DNA from: CAZOOK01 sp964581385
Lineage (GTDB): Bacteria > Pseudomonadota > Gammaproteobacteria > Nevskiales > Nevskiaceae
Assembly: GCA_964581385.1 (NCBI GenBank)
Contig: CAZOOK010000019.1
Coordinates: 1 to 64,000, forward strand
DNA length: 64,000 bases
Direction: 5' to 3'
In this document: piece by piece, positions 17,827 to 26,989 of the stretch
Numbering within the stretch: position 1 is the stretch's first letter
Layout: every line of letters starts with the position of its first letter
Notes under the pieces: model-generated
The model's input: only the letters and a program-made list of their open reading frames with translations
Databases searched by the model: none
Told to the model about the DNA's origin: nothing
Made by a program: the position numbers and the translations under genes

Positions 17827-18059
17827 GACGGCATTCCCTCTGACATTACTTTCTGAAGGGCAAGGAGTTTGTCCGGACGGACAACTAGACAACTATGGAA
17901 CTGGGTTCCACCCCTTTATGAAGCTAGCTGGCATGTTCGAACAATCTGCACCCGGAGTCTCGACAAAACCTGCAATTCCTTCGATAGTCGCCGAGATAGG
18001 CGTTCTGCTGACATTCTGGATCTCAAGGGCCGCGTTCCGGCCAATTCGCGGACCCGGGG

Positions 18060-19100
<1,041 letters not shown>

Positions 19101-19134
19101 CGGATCAGGGACCTGCGCGCTCAGCCGGCGATGC

Positions 19135-20157
19135 TTATTTCTTGGCTTTACGGCCGGACTTGCTCAGGCGGAAGTCTGGTGGATACAAGCTGTCATTGTC
19201 TTTGACGGCGTTGTTCAGGCCCTTGCCGAAGGTTTCCTTATTGAGCGTGAGCTCGTCAGCATCGTTTCGCACAGCGGGGAACATGCCTTCGAGCCAGGAA
19301 GTCAGCAGGCTGCCCATATATTCCCCCTGGTGCTGCTTCATGATCTCGAAGAAATGCTTCTGCATGACGACAACGTCGGTCGGGCGCGTGTGGCTGCAGG
19401 CGGTCGCATACTTCTCGACCTCGGCTTCCAGCTGGTCGCGCGGCACCACACTGTTGAGGAAGTTGCAGTCGTACATTTCCTTGGCGGTGAACGGGCGGCC
19501 GGTGAAGACCATCTCCTGGAATTTGCGCATGCCCATGGTCTGCGCCCATTGCCACATCCGCGGACCCCAGCCGACGTAGCGGAAAGAGGGGTGGCCAAAT
19601 AGCGCGTCGTCCGAGGAAATCACGAGATCGGCGTCGGCGGCCTGGTAGAAGTGCCAGCCATAGCAGTAGCCCTTCACCTCAAGGATGCTGATCTTCTTGA
19701 AGTCCTGCAGGCTGCGGCAGCCGAAATTCTGGTTGGCATACAGCTGGTTGAGCTGCGCCAGGTAACGATAGCTGCCTTTGGGTGGGTATTTGACGTCCTC
19801 GTCGTCGCCGATGCGGAATTCGTGCAGCAAGGAATACTCGCCGTCGTCGTTGAGCATCTCCTCCTGCTCGGGCAGGTCGGCACCGCCGCCGAGATTATTG
19901 CCGACGCCGCGGATAACCAGCACCTTCACGTCATCATCGACGTTGGCCCGGTGGATCAGGTCGGAGTAACGCAGCCGTGCCGCGATGGTCGGTGCATTTA
20001 GATGATCAGGGCGGTTGAGCGTGATCGTCGCAATCTTGGTCTTGGGGTTTTTCTCGTAGAGGATGATCTTTTTGGGATCAGGCCGGGTCTTACCGCCGTC
20101 TTTCACAATAATCCCCTTTTTCGCTGGTGACTTAGTAGCTTTTTTCGATTGGCGCAT
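19135..20157 (-). CDS. Divergent crotonase-superfamily protein with Lys-rich N-terminus
   Basis: This 340-residue crotonase homologue has a basic 30-residue N-terminal extension (RQSKKATKSPAKK), then IATITLNRPDHLNAP and an unusual oxyanion region GVGNNLGGGADLPEQEE. The segment GYCYGWHFYQAADADLVIS places Tyr where hydratases have Glu144, and FGHPSFRYVG places Ser at Glu164. It is therefore unlikely to be a classical enoyl-CoA hydratase. It heads the minus-strand block and is divergent from the AraC gene at 20343, which may control it. The function within the pathway is unknown; hydrolase or lyase chemistry is possible. Confidence 0.78.
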   Translation of the reverse strand: MRQSKKATKSPAKKGIIVKDGGKTRPDPKKIILYEKNPKTKIATITLNRPDHLNAPTIAARLRYSDLIHRANVDDDVKVLVIRGVGNNLGGGADLPEQEEMLNDDGEYSLLHEFRIGDDEDVKYPPKGSYRYLAQLNQLYANQNFGCRSLQDFKKISILEVKGYCYGWHFYQAADADLVISSDDALFGHPSFRYVGWGPRMWQWAQTMGMRKFQEMVFTGRPFTAKEMYDCNFLNSVVPRDQLEAEVEKYATACSHTRPTDVVVMQKHFFEIMKQHQGEYMGSLLTSWLEGMFPAVRNDADELTLNKETFGKGLNNAVKDNDSLYPPDFRLSKSGRKAKK

Positions 20158-20262
20158 TTATAGGTTCCGGCATGCTTAGGCCGCGCCCAAGCGGCCGGTT
20201 CTCCAGGTTTCGAACCCGGTCGGGTAATGAATTTGTACCACTGGAGCGGAAGCCTGTCCTGA

Positions 20263-20276
20263 CAGTACGTGTACTG
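20263..20276. promoter_or_regulatory. Candidate operator palindrome in a divergent promoter region
   Basis: The sequence cagtac-gt-gtactg is a perfect 6+6 dyad with a two-base centre. It lies in the 185-base gap between the divergent crotonase and AraC genes. Its position fits a regulator site for either gene. AraC proteins usually bind direct repeats, so another regulator may use it, or it may be chance. Confidence 0.3.
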
Positions 20277-20342
20277 GCGTCTACAATGAGTGCAAAACGC
20301 GCCGCTTGTCTGCGTGCGCAAAGTACTAGCGGGAGGGGTGGC

Positions 20343-21419
20343 ATGAACAGTGACTTCTTTTACGCCTTGGAAGGGCCACTCGACTCGACGCCGGCCGAGC
20401 AGCAGATGCGGACGGCAAATTTCGGCGGCTTTTCTGAACTCGTTAGTAACCTCGGCTCGGATCCACGCAGGATCCTGGAGCGCCATGGGATCGATCCGCG
20501 CACGATTTGCGATCCGGATTCATATATCGACTGCAAATCCCTGGTGGACGTGCTCGAGTATTGCAGCGTTTTGTTCAACGACCCTTTGTTCGGCCTGCGG
20601 CTGGCCCAGCTTCAAGACCCCGATGTCTATGGATGTGTCGCAGCCCTGTGCCGGGCGGCATCGAGCTTCAGAGAGGCGATAGGAAGCTTCGTCAATTACA
20701 TTCCGGTGGTCCATGCGCCGGTGTCGGTTCTGGAGCTTGCCGAAGGCAAGGAAACCGTCGAGCTGAGGTGGTGCGTCCGTGCTGATCTCGGCTCAAACAA
20801 CCAGGCCAGCTACCAGGCAACCTTGCTGAATTTGAAGCTCATGCGGCTGATCGGAGGGCGGAATTTCCGCCCGAGCTATGTCAATCTCGCAGTCGATGCA
20901 CGGCAGAAGGACATCCCTGAAATCGAGACCAAGCTGGGCTGTCACTTCCACAATCGGGCGGGGTCCAATGCCATTGCATTCCCAGTCGAAATGCTGGATC
21001 GGCCAATCGCCAGCTCCAACCGGTTGCTGTTCAGACTTCTGAGCGGATATCTGGATCGGGTCAAGTCCGCTTCGAGGACCACGATCGTTGAACGGGTAGA
21101 AGATTACGTACGCGGATCATTGCCTTCGGGAAATTGCTCGATCGAACGGTGCGCCAGGAAATTTGGAACATCGGTGCGTACACTGCAGACCAACCTCGGC
21201 GACCACGGTTTGAGATTCTCGGATATCCTGGAAAAGCAGCGCATTGAACTCGTCAAGGTCTATCTCGAACAGGGCGAATTGTCTCTGGACGACGTAGCGG
21301 CTTTGCTGGGCTATTCCGAGCAATCGAGTTTTGGCCGCGCGTTCAAGCGATGGACTGGATCTACGCCGCAACGCTACCGCCAGATTTTGACCACTCGAGG
21401 CGGCGCGCTGCCAAACTGA
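20343..21419 (+). CDS. AraC-family regulator with arabinose-binding-like N-domain
   Basis: This 358-residue regulator belongs to the OruR/ArgR-like group. It has a long N-terminal 'Arabinose_bd'-type sensing domain (about 30-230, for example SLVDVLEYC and RAASSFREAIGSFVNY). The C-terminal AraC DNA-binding domain includes CSIERCARKFGTSVRTLQTNL and LSLDDVAALLGYSEQSSFGRAFKRW. ATG 20343 is preferred over an upstream start because GGGAGGGG lies just before it. It is divergent from the crotonase block and convergent with the second KstD-like gene. It probably responds to a pathway metabolite. Confidence 0.88.
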   Translation: MNSDFFYALEGPLDSTPAEQQMRTANFGGFSELVSNLGSDPRRILERHGIDPRTICDPDSYIDCKSLVDVLEYCSVLFNDPLFGLRLAQLQDPDVYGCVAALCRAASSFREAIGSFVNYIPVVHAPVSVLELAEGKETVELRWCVRADLGSNNQASYQATLLNLKLMRLIGGRNFRPSYVNLAVDARQKDIPEIETKLGCHFHNRAGSNAIAFPVEMLDRPIASSNRLLFRLLSGYLDRVKSASRTTIVERVEDYVRGSLPSGNCSIERCARKFGTSVRTLQTNLGDHGLRFSDILEKQRIELVKVYLEQGELSLDDVAALLGYSEQSSFGRAFKRWTGSTPQRYRQILTTRGGALPN

Positions 21420-21454
21420 CGTCGAAGCGAAAAGCTGGTGAGATCAGTGCTCGC

Positions 21455-23125
21455 TTAGTCAACGTTTGCCGCATGCTTGGCGGCAACGTAGCCCCAAGCG
21501 AAGGATGGCCCGACGCTGCAGCCGGCGCCCGGATAAGAGCGTCCCATTACCGAGGCGGTTGAAACCCCAGTCGCGTAGAGGCCCGGGATCACGGATCCGT
21601 CTTTTCGTAGCACGCGGGCATGCTCGTCGGTGACAACACCACCATAAGTGCTGACGTCGCCAGGGACTACGGGCACCGCATAAAACGGCGCTTGATCGAT
21701 CGGGCCGAGCGTTTCCGAAGGCTTCCGGTACGGATCGCCCAGCCAGCGGTCATAGGCTCGTTCGCCGCGATGGAAATCCTCGTCGCGATTCCTGGCCACG
21801 AAGCCGTTGAATCGCTCCACCGTCGCCTTGAGTGTGGCCGGATCAATCTTGAGCTCTCGCGCTAGTATTTCGATCGTGCTCGCCTTGCGCAGATAACCCT
21901 CGTCGTACCAGCGTTTCGGCTTGCGGCTGCCCGGCATCGTGCCGGCAAGCATGTATTTGCGCAGGTACTGGCTGTCAAAAACCGCCCAACTCGGCACGGC
22001 GGGCACGACTTTGTTGCGCTCCAGCATCCCCTTGCAATAGGCCATGTAGGAGCCGCCCTCATTCATATAGCGGACGCCGCTCTGGTCGACAAGAATCGCG
22101 TGCGGCGCCGCGGTCAGGGCCTGCGCAGTCGGTTTGAAATCGGCGTCTTCGGCGCCGGGCGGCAGCGTCATCTGGCTACCGACCATCTCCTCCATCTGTC
22201 CCACAGCTGCGCCGTGACGCACCATCTCCTCGATCATTTCGCCGGTATCGCTGGTCGCAGCCATCGTCCATTTCGCGGACGTGCCGGGCTGATAGCGGTC
22301 GCGCATGGCCTGGTTGCGTGCGAAACCGCCGGCGTTGACCAGCACGCCTAAACGCGCGCCGATCCGCCGGGGACGCCCGTCTTTGACGGTCACGACCCCT
22401 TTCACGGTGCCGTCCTCGACGATCAGCTCACGGACCGGCGACTCGGTGCGGATATCAATCTGGGTCCGCAGCGCTGCTTGCAGCATGCGCCCTTGCAGCG
22501 CAGCCCCGGCCGCCACCCAGTGCTTGCCGGTCAGCTTCGCAACCACAGTGCGCAAGGCAATCTTCAGCATCAACAGCTTCACGCGCCAGGAGTGCTTGAA
22601 GGCCGGCAGCTCGAGCGCTTCCTCCAGCGTGGCGGCCAGTTGCATGAAGCCCGGGCGCAGTTTCTTTTTCCACGGACCAAGCTCGTTGACGTTGAAAAGC
22701 TCGGCGACCACCGTACGGCCTGGCACCGAGCCGCCGGGGCGCTCGTCGTAGTAGTCCGGCCACTCGGCGACGCGGGTGAGCTTGATGCCCTGGCTCACCA
22801 GGAATTCCACCATGCGCGGCGCCTCGAGTAGGTAAGTGTGTCGCCGCTCACGCGAGGTGCCGGGTGAGTCTGTGGGATCGCCGACGGTATTATCGAGATA
22901 CGTCGCCGCTTTCTCGTAGCTGTCCTCGACGCCGTCGCGCTTCATGAACGGATTGTTGGGAATCCACATCACGCCGCCAGAACGCGCCGTGGTGCCGCCG
23001 ACCAGATCGGCCTTCTCAAGGATCACGACGCTCTTGCCCGTGGATCGCATGAGCAGTCCTGCGCACATGGAGCCGCCACCGCTTCCGGCCACGATAAAGT
23101 CGAAGATTTCGTCAAAGCCACTCAT
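21455..23125 (-). CDS. 3-ketosteroid dehydrogenase-like FAD flavoprotein (second copy)
   Basis: This 556-residue flavoprotein shares architecture with the gene at 5599. It has FIVAGSGGGSMCAGL (FAD), EKADLVGGTTARSGGVMWIP, and C-terminal LYATGVSTASVMGRSYPGAGCSVGPS. Tyr531 and Gly535 preserve the YPGAG pair expected of KstD enzymes. The C-terminal half is very similar to the partial gene at the right edge of the window (ALQGRMLQAAL versus ALQGQMLQAAL), indicating a duplication. It stands alone, convergent with the AraC gene and divergent from the ALDH operon. Confidence 0.82.
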   Translation of the reverse strand: MSGFDEIFDFIVAGSGGGSMCAGLLMRSTGKSVVILEKADLVGGTTARSGGVMWIPNNPFMKRDGVEDSYEKAATYLDNTVGDPTDSPGTSRERRHTYLLEAPRMVEFLVSQGIKLTRVAEWPDYYDERPGGSVPGRTVVAELFNVNELGPWKKKLRPGFMQLAATLEEALELPAFKHSWRVKLLMLKIALRTVVAKLTGKHWVAAGAALQGRMLQAALRTQIDIRTESPVRELIVEDGTVKGVVTVKDGRPRRIGARLGVLVNAGGFARNQAMRDRYQPGTSAKWTMAATSDTGEMIEEMVRHGAAVGQMEEMVGSQMTLPPGAEDADFKPTAQALTAAPHAILVDQSGVRYMNEGGSYMAYCKGMLERNKVVPAVPSWAVFDSQYLRKYMLAGTMPGSRKPKRWYDEGYLRKASTIEILARELKIDPATLKATVERFNGFVARNRDEDFHRGERAYDRWLGDPYRKPSETLGPIDQAPFYAVPVVPGDVSTYGGVVTDEHARVLRKDGSVIPGLYATGVSTASVMGRSYPGAGCSVGPSFAWGYVAAKHAANVD

Positions 23126-23358
23126 GCGCTATTCTCTGATCAGCACCCCCAGCTAGCGACCGGTTTCGCGCGGCATGCCGGGTATGGTCTTCGCTGCTTG
23201 GCCACAAGCAATTTGTTCAATCTGTTGAATCTGACTGGTCTCTCCATGATCTACGTGATATCTGCGACTGCAATACGCGTGCGCACCACGCATATTTGTG
23301 CCCCCTTTGCCCTGGCTGCGTATAAGATTTTCAGCCAGTTTGATCGAAACACCGCGGA

Positions 23359-24789
23359 ATGACGAGCCTCAAGCGAGAAGCCTGCCTGATCGGCGGCACA
23401 TGGGTAACGGGTGATCGGTGGATCGATGTGGATGATCCGGCCACCGGTGCCGTGATCGGCCGCGTTCCCAGGCTGGGCCGTCAAGAGACCGAGCGCGCCA
23501 TCGCCGCCGCCGAGCAGGCGATGAAGCCTTGGGCCGCACTGACGGGCAAGGACCGCGCCCGCACGCTGCGGCGGTTCTACGATCTCATCATGGCTCACCA
23601 GGACGAGCTGGCCGCGATCCTGACGCAAGAGCAGGGCAAGCCGCTTGCCGAGGCTCGCGGGGAGATCGCTTACGCGGCGAGTTTCATCGAGTGGTTTGCC
23701 GAAGAAGCCAAGCGCGTCTATGGCGACATCATTCCTAGCCATGCTCCCGACAAACGTCTCGTCGTTCTGAAGCAGCCCATCGGCGTCGTCGCTGCGATCA
23801 CGCCGTGGAACTTCCCAGCTGCGATGATCACGCGCAAGATCGGTCCCGCACTCGCGGCCGGCTGCGGCGTCGTCGTCAAGCCCGCCACGCAAACGCCGTT
23901 CACGGCGCTGGCGCTGGGCGCACTGGCTTTGGAAGCAGGGCTGCCCGCCGGCCTGCTCAACATCGTCACCGGCAGCTCGACCGAGATCGGGGCGGCACTG
24001 ACAGCCAGCGAAGTAGTGCGCAAGCTGTCCTTCACCGGGTCCACCGAGGTCGGCGCCAAGCTCTACGAGCAGTGCGCGCCGACCATCAAGAAGCTCAGTC
24101 TGGAACTCGGCGGCAATGCGCCGTTCATCGTATTCGACGATGCGGATCTCGATGCAGCCGTCGCCGGGGCCATCCAGTCGAAATTCCGCAATGCAGGCCA
24201 GACCTGTGTGTGTGCGAACCGCATCTACGTCCAGGCGGGCGTTTACGACGCGTTCCTTCAGAAGCTGACGGCCGCCACCGCGGCGCTGAAGGTGGGTGCC
24301 GGTAGCGACGCCGGTACTGAAATCGGTCCGCTGATCGACGAAAAAGCCGTCGCCAAGGTTCGCGAGCATATTGCCGACGCCACTGCCAAGGGTGCACGCG
24401 TGGTGCTCGGCGGCGGTCCGCATGCGCGCGGCGGACGCTTCTTCAATCCCACCGTGCTTGCTGGCGTGACGCAGGAGATGCTGGTCAGTCGCGAAGAAAC
24501 CTTTGGTCCGCTGGCGCCGGTGTTCCATTTCGGCGACGAGGACGAGGTGATTGCCCAGGCCAATGCCACGCCGTTCGGCCTGGCCGCCTATTTCTACGCG
24601 CGCGACATCGGCCGCATCTGGCGTGTGGCGGAGCGTATCGAGGCAGGCATTGTCGGCGTCAACACTGGATTGATCTCGACCGAGCTGGCGCCCTTCGGCG
24701 GCGTCAAAGCGTCCGGCCTGGGGCGTGAAGGCTCGAAGTACGGCATCGAGGACTATCTCGAAATCAAATATCTCTGCCTCGGTTTGTGA
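23359..24789 (+). CDS. Aldehyde dehydrogenase, succinate-semialdehyde dehydrogenase-like
   Basis: This 476-residue NAD(P)-dependent ALDH has ITPWNFPAAMI, FTGSTEVG, catalytic Glu in LELGGNAPF and catalytic Cys in GQTCVCANR. It also has EETFGP and the GGVKASGLGREG end typical of the GabD subgroup. It is full length. It opens a plus-strand operon with an SDR and an acyl-CoA dehydrogenase, so it may oxidise a side-chain or ring-opened aldehyde to an acid before CoA activation. A long antisense open frame covers it but is only codon-bias shadow. Confidence 0.88.
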   Translation: MTSLKREACLIGGTWVTGDRWIDVDDPATGAVIGRVPRLGRQETERAIAAAEQAMKPWAALTGKDRARTLRRFYDLIMAHQDELAAILTQEQGKPLAEARGEIAYAASFIEWFAEEAKRVYGDIIPSHAPDKRLVVLKQPIGVVAAITPWNFPAAMITRKIGPALAAGCGVVVKPATQTPFTALALGALALEAGLPAGLLNIVTGSSTEIGAALTASEVVRKLSFTGSTEVGAKLYEQCAPTIKKLSLELGGNAPFIVFDDADLDAAVAGAIQSKFRNAGQTCVCANRIYVQAGVYDAFLQKLTAATAALKVGAGSDAGTEIGPLIDEKAVAKVREHIADATAKGARVVLGGGPHARGGRFFNPTVLAGVTQEMLVSREETFGPLAPVFHFGDEDEVIAQANATPFGLAAYFYARDIGRIWRVAERIEAGIVGVNTGLISTELAPFGGVKASGLGREGSKYGIEDYLEIKYLCLGL

Positions 24790-24881
24790 GCAGAGTTTTG
24801 TAGTCGATCGCCATCGAAAGAAATTCTTTGAAGCGGGCGCCGATCCGGCCCGCACAAACCTGTCTGGAGGAGTGTGGGGGC

Positions 24882-25673
24882 ATGGCTGAAGCAAATCAGA
24901 AACCCGTGGTCATCGTTACCGGCGCAAGCGCCGGCATCGGCGACGCCATCGCGCGTCGCTTTGCCAAGGGTGGCTTCCGCATTGTGGCGGTGGCGCGGCG
25001 GCAGGAGCGCCTGGTGCAGCTCGCCAGGGATCTGTCGGGAGTCGCCGAGGTGGAGCCCGTGACCGCCGACGTGGCGGCCCGCGATGCAAGCGATCGTGTG
25101 GTGGATGCCGCGATGAAGCGTTTCGGTCGGCTCGACTGCCTCGTCAACAACGCAGGCTCCTTCAAGTTCGGCTCGGTCGACCAGGTGGACGACACCATGC
25201 TGGACGAAGCCATCGATCTGAGTCTCAAGGCACCGTTCCGCTTTTGCCGCGCCGCCCTGCGCGTCATGCAGCCGGGTTCCTCGATCGTCAACATAGGTTC
25301 CGTGTGGGGTATTCTCGCCGGCATGGGCGGTGGCAGCTATTGTGCGGTGAAGGCCGGCCTGATCGGCCTGACGCAGTCGATCGCCGCGGACTACGGCGCC
25401 AGGGGTATCCGCGCCAATCTGGTGGCGCCCGGCGTGGTCAAGACTGAAATGACCAATGATTTCTGGGATACGGACGGCTTCAAGCGCACCAATCACGAGA
25501 TGACCCCTTACAACCGCGACTGCACGGTCAGCGACGTGGCCAACGCCGTGTTTTTCCTCGCTTGCGATCAGGGCAGCTACATCAATGGGCAGACCCTCGC
25601 CCTGGATGGTGGTTGGTCCACAACAAAATTCCTCAGCTTGGAGGCGCTTACCGCCCAGCGCGCCAAAGCTTGA
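24882..25673 (+). CDS. Short-chain dehydrogenase/reductase
   Basis: This 263-residue classical SDR has VTGASAGIG, VNNAG, INIG-S (catalytic Ser) and Tyr-x3-Lys in YCAVK, then RANLVAPGVVKTEM. ATG 24882 follows GGAGG and GGGGG tracts; upstream codons in frame are not conserved-looking. The C-terminus LDGGWST is typical. It lies 92 bases after the ALDH gene and 59 bases before the acyl-CoA dehydrogenase, so the three form an operon. Probable 3-hydroxyacyl or ring-alcohol dehydrogenase; substrate unknown. Confidence 0.86.
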   Translation: MAEANQKPVVIVTGASAGIGDAIARRFAKGGFRIVAVARRQERLVQLARDLSGVAEVEPVTADVAARDASDRVVDAAMKRFGRLDCLVNNAGSFKFGSVDQVDDTMLDEAIDLSLKAPFRFCRAALRVMQPGSSIVNIGSVWGILAGMGGGSYCAVKAGLIGLTQSIAADYGARGIRANLVAPGVVKTEMTNDFWDTDGFKRTNHEMTPYNRDCTVSDVANAVFFLACDQGSYINGQTLALDGGWSTTKFLSLEALTAQRAKA

Positions 25674-25732
25674 GATTCATCGCTGCATGTTCCAACCCTG
25701 ATCGGAATCGAGATTGGGTGGGATAGGCGCTG

Positions 25733-26869
25733 ATGGATTTCGATTGGAACCCCGGGCAGCGGAGCTTCCGTTCGACGGTTCGTGCCTTCCTGGCAGAGAA
25801 CCTGCCGAAGGACTGGGAGACGCTGGCACACGGCCCCGCATCCGAGATGCAAAGCGCATTTTCGACACAGTTCTGTGCGAGGCTCGCGAAGGCCGGACTG
25901 TTGGTGCCGCACTGGCCGCAGCGCTGGGGCGGACGCGACGCCGACCCCTGGACCGCGTTCATCCTGGCCGAGGAAATGTGGGCGGCGGGTGAGCCGCGCG
26001 GGGGCCAGTATATGAACGTGAACTGGATCGGCCCTACGCTGATGCGCTTCGGCTCCGAACAACAGCAAGCGCGTTACATCCCGCCGATGGCACATGGCGA
26101 AACCATCTGGTGTCAGGGCTTCTCCGAGCCGGAAGCAGGGTCGGATCTGGCTTCGCTGCGTACCCGCGCCGAGAAGCGCGGCGACCATTACCGCGTCAGC
26201 GGCCAAAAAATCTGGACCTCCTACGCCGGCCATGCCGACACTTGTTTCCTGCTGGCGCGTACCTCGCCCGGCAAAAACGGAATCTCGATCTTCCTGCTGC
26301 CGATGGACACGCCCGGTATCACGGTGCGCCAGATCCCGAGCGTGATCGGCGAGGGCGATATCCACGAGGTGTTTTTCGACGAAGCCGAAGTGCCGGCGAG
26401 CGCCATGCTCGGTGCCGAAGGTCAAGCTTGGGACATCGTGCGCACGGCGTTGTCGCTGGAGCGCGTCGGCATTCCGCGCTTTGCTCTGGCCTCGCGCATG
26501 CTGGGCCGCGCCGTGGCCGCGCTGCAGAAGGCGGGACGCTTCGGCGCCGGTGCGATTGCGCAGGCTGCAAGTGCGCACGCCGCCTGCGAAGCCGCGCGAT
26601 TCTACAGCTACAACATCATCGATCAGCGCACGCATGGCGCGGCCACCGGGCCGGAAGCCAGCGCCGCGCGCTTCGCTACCGTTATCGCCGAACGGTTGGT
26701 GGGCGAATTCGTGGTCGAGCATGTTCCCGAAGCCTTGGCGGGTGGCGAGCCGATGCTGCTGGCCCATCATCAACGCGCCATCGTCGCCGGCATTGCCTCC
26801 GGCGCCGCCGAAATTCAGCTCAATCTGATCGCGACCGAATTGCTCCGGCTGCCGCGCGAGCCGCGCTGA
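25733..26869 (+). CDS. Acyl-CoA dehydrogenase (378 aa)
   Basis: This flavoprotein has the N-terminal helix domain, FSEPEAGSDLASL (FAD/substrate loop), IWTSYAGHAD, and a C-terminal SGAAEIQLNLIATELLRLPRE matching the usual 'GtsEIQrniIaervLGLPR' end. It resembles FadE26-29-type enzymes used in steroid side-chain and ring degradation, which often work as heteromeric pairs. No second subunit gene is adjacent, although an N-terminal remnant of another one sits at 59200. It would introduce a 2,3 double bond into a CoA thioester. It is the last gene of the ALDH-SDR-ACAD operon. Confidence 0.85.
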   Translation: MDFDWNPGQRSFRSTVRAFLAENLPKDWETLAHGPASEMQSAFSTQFCARLAKAGLLVPHWPQRWGGRDADPWTAFILAEEMWAAGEPRGGQYMNVNWIGPTLMRFGSEQQQARYIPPMAHGETIWCQGFSEPEAGSDLASLRTRAEKRGDHYRVSGQKIWTSYAGHADTCFLLARTSPGKNGISIFLLPMDTPGITVRQIPSVIGEGDIHEVFFDEAEVPASAMLGAEGQAWDIVRTALSLERVGIPRFALASRMLGRAVAALQKAGRFGAGAIAQAASAHAACEAARFYSYNIIDQRTHGAATGPEASAARFATVIAERLVGEFVVEHVPEALAGGEPMLLAHHQRAIVAGIASGAAEIQLNLIATELLRLPREPR

Positions 26870-26932
26870 TGACTTTCGTGCTTGCCGCTCAACGCCGTCG
26901 GTGAGTGAGATAAAGCTCGATCGCGGCGAACC

Positions 26933-26961
26933 TTGACCCCTCCTCCAAATTAGTGTCATAG
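26933..26961 (+). promoter_or_regulatory. Probable sigma70 promoter of the fused P450 gene
   Basis: TTGACC at 26933-26938 is followed by an 18-base spacer and CATAGT (26957-26962), a weak -10. The -10 lies inside the palindrome at 26954-26969. The start codon is 28 bases beyond the -10, leaving a short leader with AGGGGA before ATG 26990. Confidence 0.45.
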
Positions 26962-26969
26962 TTATGACA
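26954..26969. promoter_or_regulatory. Perfect palindromic operator TGTCATA-GT-TATGACA
   Basis: Two seven-base arms are perfectly symmetrical around a two-base centre. The site overlaps the likely -10 of the P450 gene at 26990, so a bound dimer would block transcription. Size and symmetry fit a TetR-family operator, and a TetR gene lies at 28636-29277 just beyond the P450 gene. Confidence 0.6.
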
Positions 26970-26989
26970 TCAATTGTAGGGGATTTGAA

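Noticed and set aside
23251..24894. 547-residue antisense open frame over the ALDH gene
   Set aside because: It is exactly antisense to a well-conserved ALDH, shows no family motif, and reflects GC-rich codon bias.
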